Shown here: piece by piece, positions 40,067 through 41,847 of the stretch
Layout of the letters: every line of letters begins with the position of its first letter
Numbering within the stretch: the stretch's first letter is position 1
NCBI GenBank assembly: GCA_016462905.1
Contig: JAEMSI010000002.1
Span: 1-41,847, forward strand
Direction of reading: 5' to 3'
Length of the DNA: 41,847 bases
Source: Polynucleobacter sp.
Lineage (GTDB): Bacteria; Pseudomonadota; Gammaproteobacteria; Burkholderiales; Burkholderiaceae
Translations under genes and position numbers: made by a program
Notes under the pieces: model-generated
Database searches by the model: none
What the model was told of the DNA's origin: nothing
What the model saw: the letters and a program-made list of their open reading frames with translations, nothing else

Positions 40067-41153
40067 CCCACACCTTCAGTTAGCGAAGACTGGGGTATTG
40101 CTATTGAATTTGGGCACTCCCGATGCCCCAACTAAAGTAGCAGTAAGAAATTATTTACGTGAATTTTTATCAGACCCGAGGGTGGTTGAGATTCCACGCC
40201 TGATTTGGTGGTTTATTTTGCACGGCATTATTTTGCCGATTCGAAGCGGCGCGTCAGCTAAAAAATACGCATCGATTTGGTTGGACGATCTTGGCTCGCC
40301 TTTATTGCATTATTCCCAGTTACAGGCAAAGGCATTAGGAAGTTACTTTCAAAATCAGGATAAATCTTATCTAGTGGCTTTAGCGATGCGTTACGGAAAA
40401 CCAGCGATCGCCGATGTTTTAGAAACGTTTAAGGCATCTGGAGTAGAGCGACTTTTAGTGCTTCCTTTATATCCACAATATTCCGCCACCACCACTGCAT
40501 CCAGTTTTGATGAAGTATTTCGTGTCTTAAGCACTTGGCGAAACCAACCCGAATTAAGACTGATTAAACATTACCACGATGATCCTGCTTATATTCAGGC
40601 CCTTGCGCAAAAGATTCGGTCGTTTTGGCAAGAACAGGGCAAACCCAATTTTGCAGCTGGCGCTCGCTTGGTGATGAGTTTTCATGGATTACCAAAACGA
40701 AACTTGATGCTCGGTGACCCTTATCATTGTGAGTGTCTTAAAACCGGCAGATTGCTTGCCGAAGCTTTGGAATTGGGCCTAAATGATTATGTGGTGACAT
40801 TTCAATCCCGCTTTGGACGCGCTGAATGGTTAAAGCCTTATACGGCACTCACTTTAGAGGAGTTGGCAAAAGCGAAGTGCCCCCAAGTGGATATTGTTTG
40901 CCCCGGATTTCCTGCGGATTGCTTGGAAACCTTAGAGGAAATTGCAATTGAGGGACAGGAAATTTTTCATGAGCATGGAGGCGGTGAATACCGTTATATT
41001 CCTTGTTTGAATGGGGACCCTATTTGGATTAGCGCGTTAGCTTCGATCGCCGAAAAAAATATGTTGGGCTGGCCTTTAAAACTGGAGTCACATGAGGTAT
41101 TGCAAGAACGAGAAAAAAGAGCTCAGTCTTTGATTGACTCAGGGCGGGCTTGA
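40026..41153 (+). CDS. hemH: Ferrochelatase
   Basis: A 375-residue enzyme that inserts iron into protoporphyrin IX, the last step of heme synthesis. GVLLLNLGTPDAPT near residue 24 is the typical N-terminal block; the active-site histidine is in VMSFHGLPKRN, followed by HCECLKTGRLLAEAL, TFQSRFGRAEWLKPYT and CPGFPADCLETLEEI. The start must be upstream of residue 22, and between the in-frame stop at 39993 and there the only accepted start codon is TTG at 40026; no Shine-Dalgarno precedes it. The pairing with hrcA and grpE is a known betaproteobacterial order. Its stop codon lies inside the -35 element of the grpE heat-shock promoter. Confidence 0.95.
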   Translation: MNTPTNQSKGFISSPHLQLAKTGVLLLNLGTPDAPTKVAVRNYLREFLSDPRVVEIPRLIWWFILHGIILPIRSGASAKKYASIWLDDLGSPLLHYSQLQAKALGSYFQNQDKSYLVALAMRYGKPAIADVLETFKASGVERLLVLPLYPQYSATTTASSFDEVFRVLSTWRNQPELRLIKHYHDDPAYIQALAQKIRSFWQEQGKPNFAAGARLVMSFHGLPKRNLMLGDPYHCECLKTGRLLAEALELGLNDYVVTFQSRFGRAEWLKPYTALTLEELAKAKCPQVDIVCPGFPADCLETLEEIAIEGQEIFHEHGGGEYRYIPCLNGDPIWISALASIAEKNMLGWPLKLESHEVLQEREKRAQSLIDSGRA

Positions 41154-41176
41154 AAATCGCAATCCCACCCCAATAT
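41149..41176 (+). promoter_or_regulatory. Sigma-32 (RpoH)-type promoter of grpE
   Basis: CTTGAAA at 41149-41155 and CCCCAATAT at 41168-41176, separated by 12 bases, fit the heat-shock consensus CTTGAAA-N(11-16)-CCCCATNT with one deviation in the -10. Transcription should begin near 41184, about 27 bases before the grpE ATG. The -35 contains the hemH stop codon. Confidence 0.8.
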
Positions 41177-41210
41177 CTAACTTATCCATTTTATTAATTG
41201 AGTAGGGCTT

Positions 41211-41756
41211 ATGACATCAGATCCATCGCAATCCGAAAATCAATCTATCAATGAAAATCCCCAAGGCTCAGCGGATACGCCATCAAGCTCAGTCGAGTTA
41301 AGCATTGAGCAGCAATTGGCTGTGGCTCAGACCAAGATTGCAGAAATGCAGGATCAGTTTTTGAGAGCCAAGGCGGAGGGAGAAAATATTCGGCGACGCG
41401 CTAGCGACGATATTGCTAAAGCACATAAGTTTGCAATTGAAGGCTTTGCCGAGCACTTAATCCCAGTAGCCGATAGTTTGTATGCTGCTTTGGCGGTTGA
41501 GGTTGCTGATTCCGCTGCGCTGAAAGAGGGTCTCGAAATTACCTTGAAGCAATTAATTTCAGCCTTTGATAAGGGGCGTTTAATCGAAGTGAATCCGAGT
41601 GCTGGAGATAAATTTGATCCTCATGCACACCAAGCTATCTCGATGGTAGCTTCAGATCAAGAGCCCAATACGGTAGTTAGTGTTTTGCAACGCGGTTATT
41701 TAATTTCAGACCGAGTTTTGCGACCTGCTTTGGTGACGGTCAGCCAAGCTAAATAA
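41211..41756 (+). CDS. grpE: Nucleotide exchange factor GrpE
   Basis: A 181-residue cytoplasmic cochaperone (E. coli 197) that releases ADP from DnaK. A polar, disordered N-terminus (about 1-30) leads to a long coiled-coil helix (about 33-75, with [20 protein letters not shown]), the four-helix region with [15 protein letters not shown], and the beta-wing with [12 protein letters not shown] and [21 protein letters not shown], the family signature. AGGG lies 3 bases before the ATG, a close-spaced ribosome site. It has its own heat-shock promoter and is followed by the leader of what should be dnaK. Confidence 0.97.
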   Translation: MTSDPSQSENQSINENPQGSADTPSSSVELSIEQQLAVAQTKIAEMQDQFLRAKAEGENIRRRASDDIAKAHKFAIEGFAEHLIPVADSLYAALAVEVADSAALKEGLEITLKQLISAFDKGRLIEVNPSAGDKFDPHAHQAISMVASDQEPNTVVSVLQRGYLISDRVLRPALVTVSQAK

Positions 41757-41767
41757 AATTTGTTGTA

Positions 41768-41792
41768 TTTCAAGGGCTTGCAACCCTTGAAA
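41768..41792. repeat. Perfect inverted repeat overlapping the -35 of the downstream heat-shock promoter
   Basis: TTTCAAGGG at 41768-41776 and CCCTTGAAA at 41784-41792 form a perfect 9-bp palindrome with a 7-base spacer. Its right arm contains the whole CTTGAAA -35 element. It has no T run after it, so it is not a normal terminator for grpE; an operator or a structure-forming element is possible. Confidence 0.75.
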
Positions 41793-41813
41793 AAGGGGAT
41801 TTCAACCCCATCT
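41786..41813 (+). promoter_or_regulatory. Consensus sigma-32 (RpoH) promoter, presumably of dnaK
   Basis: CTTGAAA at 41786-41792, a 13-base spacer, and CCCCATCT at 41806-41813 match the E. coli heat-shock consensus exactly. A start near 41820 would give a leader of about 26 bases. GGAG at 41837-41840 stands 5 bases before the AT with which the window ends (41846-41847), very probably the first two bases of the dnaK ATG; the gene itself is outside. Confidence 0.92.
41795..41809. repeat. Second small inverted repeat overlapping the -10 of the same promoter
   Basis: GGGG at 41795-41798 and CCCC at 41806-41809 flank a 7-base spacer, the same spacer length as the neighbouring palindrome two bases to the left. 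The right arm is the first half of the -10 element. Confidence 0.6.
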
Positions 41814-41847
41814 TCTAAGTATTCAACGCTTATATTGGAGTCATTAT

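Overview
The window looks like chromosome of a betaproteobacterium of the family Burkholderiaceae with modest GC, and the gene set, gene orders and dense packing fit Polynucleobacter or a close relative. This is inferred from recognised gene order (queA-tgt-yajC-secD-secF, recG-oxyR-ubiA, glcDEF next to yggS-proC, yhdP-nitrilase-tldD, hrcA-hemH-grpE leading into dnaK) and protein character, not from a database search. I find 29 protein genes (one cut at the left edge), no tRNA or rRNA, no insertion sequence, no CRISPR array and no prophage. Nearly all of it is housekeeping sequence.

Layout. 1-2300: the tail of an IlvD/Edd-family dehydratase faces an AraC-type regulator and a Bug/TctC-type periplasmic receptor. 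This is the only accessory-looking part; the regulator is clearly AT-rich. 2300-5260: the proton-translocating NAD(P) transhydrogenase, with its alpha chain split into two genes, ending at a strong terminator. 5262-5547: the longest gap (286 bases), with a hairpin but no gene. 5548-10174: mnmA, a glutathione transferase relative, purB and waaA. 10171-15728: the leftward queA-tgt-yajC-secD-secF operon (tRNA queuosine and protein export). 15761-19645: rightward recG-oxyR-ubiA. 19653-25153: leftward glcD-glcE-glcF-yggS-proC, almost without gaps. 25188-25754: a PduO-type corrinoid adenosyltransferase, divergent from glcD and closed by a two-way terminator. 25797-33452: leftward yhdP-nitrilase-tldD-aroG. 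33510-36329: glnE. 36315-38914: leftward nadK-recN. 38940-41847: rightward hrcA-hemH-grpE, with the leader of the next gene (almost certainly dnaK) cut by the window edge.

The most notable signals are regulatory. (1) grpE and the following gene each have a sigma-32-type heat-shock promoter; the second matches the consensus exactly and is overlaid by two tandem perfect inverted repeats. (2) At least five genes that start or could start transcripts (pduO-type gene, glcD, oxyR, nadK, yhdP) have a -10-like hexamer exactly 6 bases before the start codon, which predicts leaderless mRNAs. (3) A 23-codon, aromatic-rich reading frame overlaps the hrcA stop and runs across the start of hemH, which itself appears to use TTG without a Shine-Dalgarno. 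(4) Three convergent gene pairs overlap at their stops with no room for a terminator. I see no convincing undescribed multi-gene system here.
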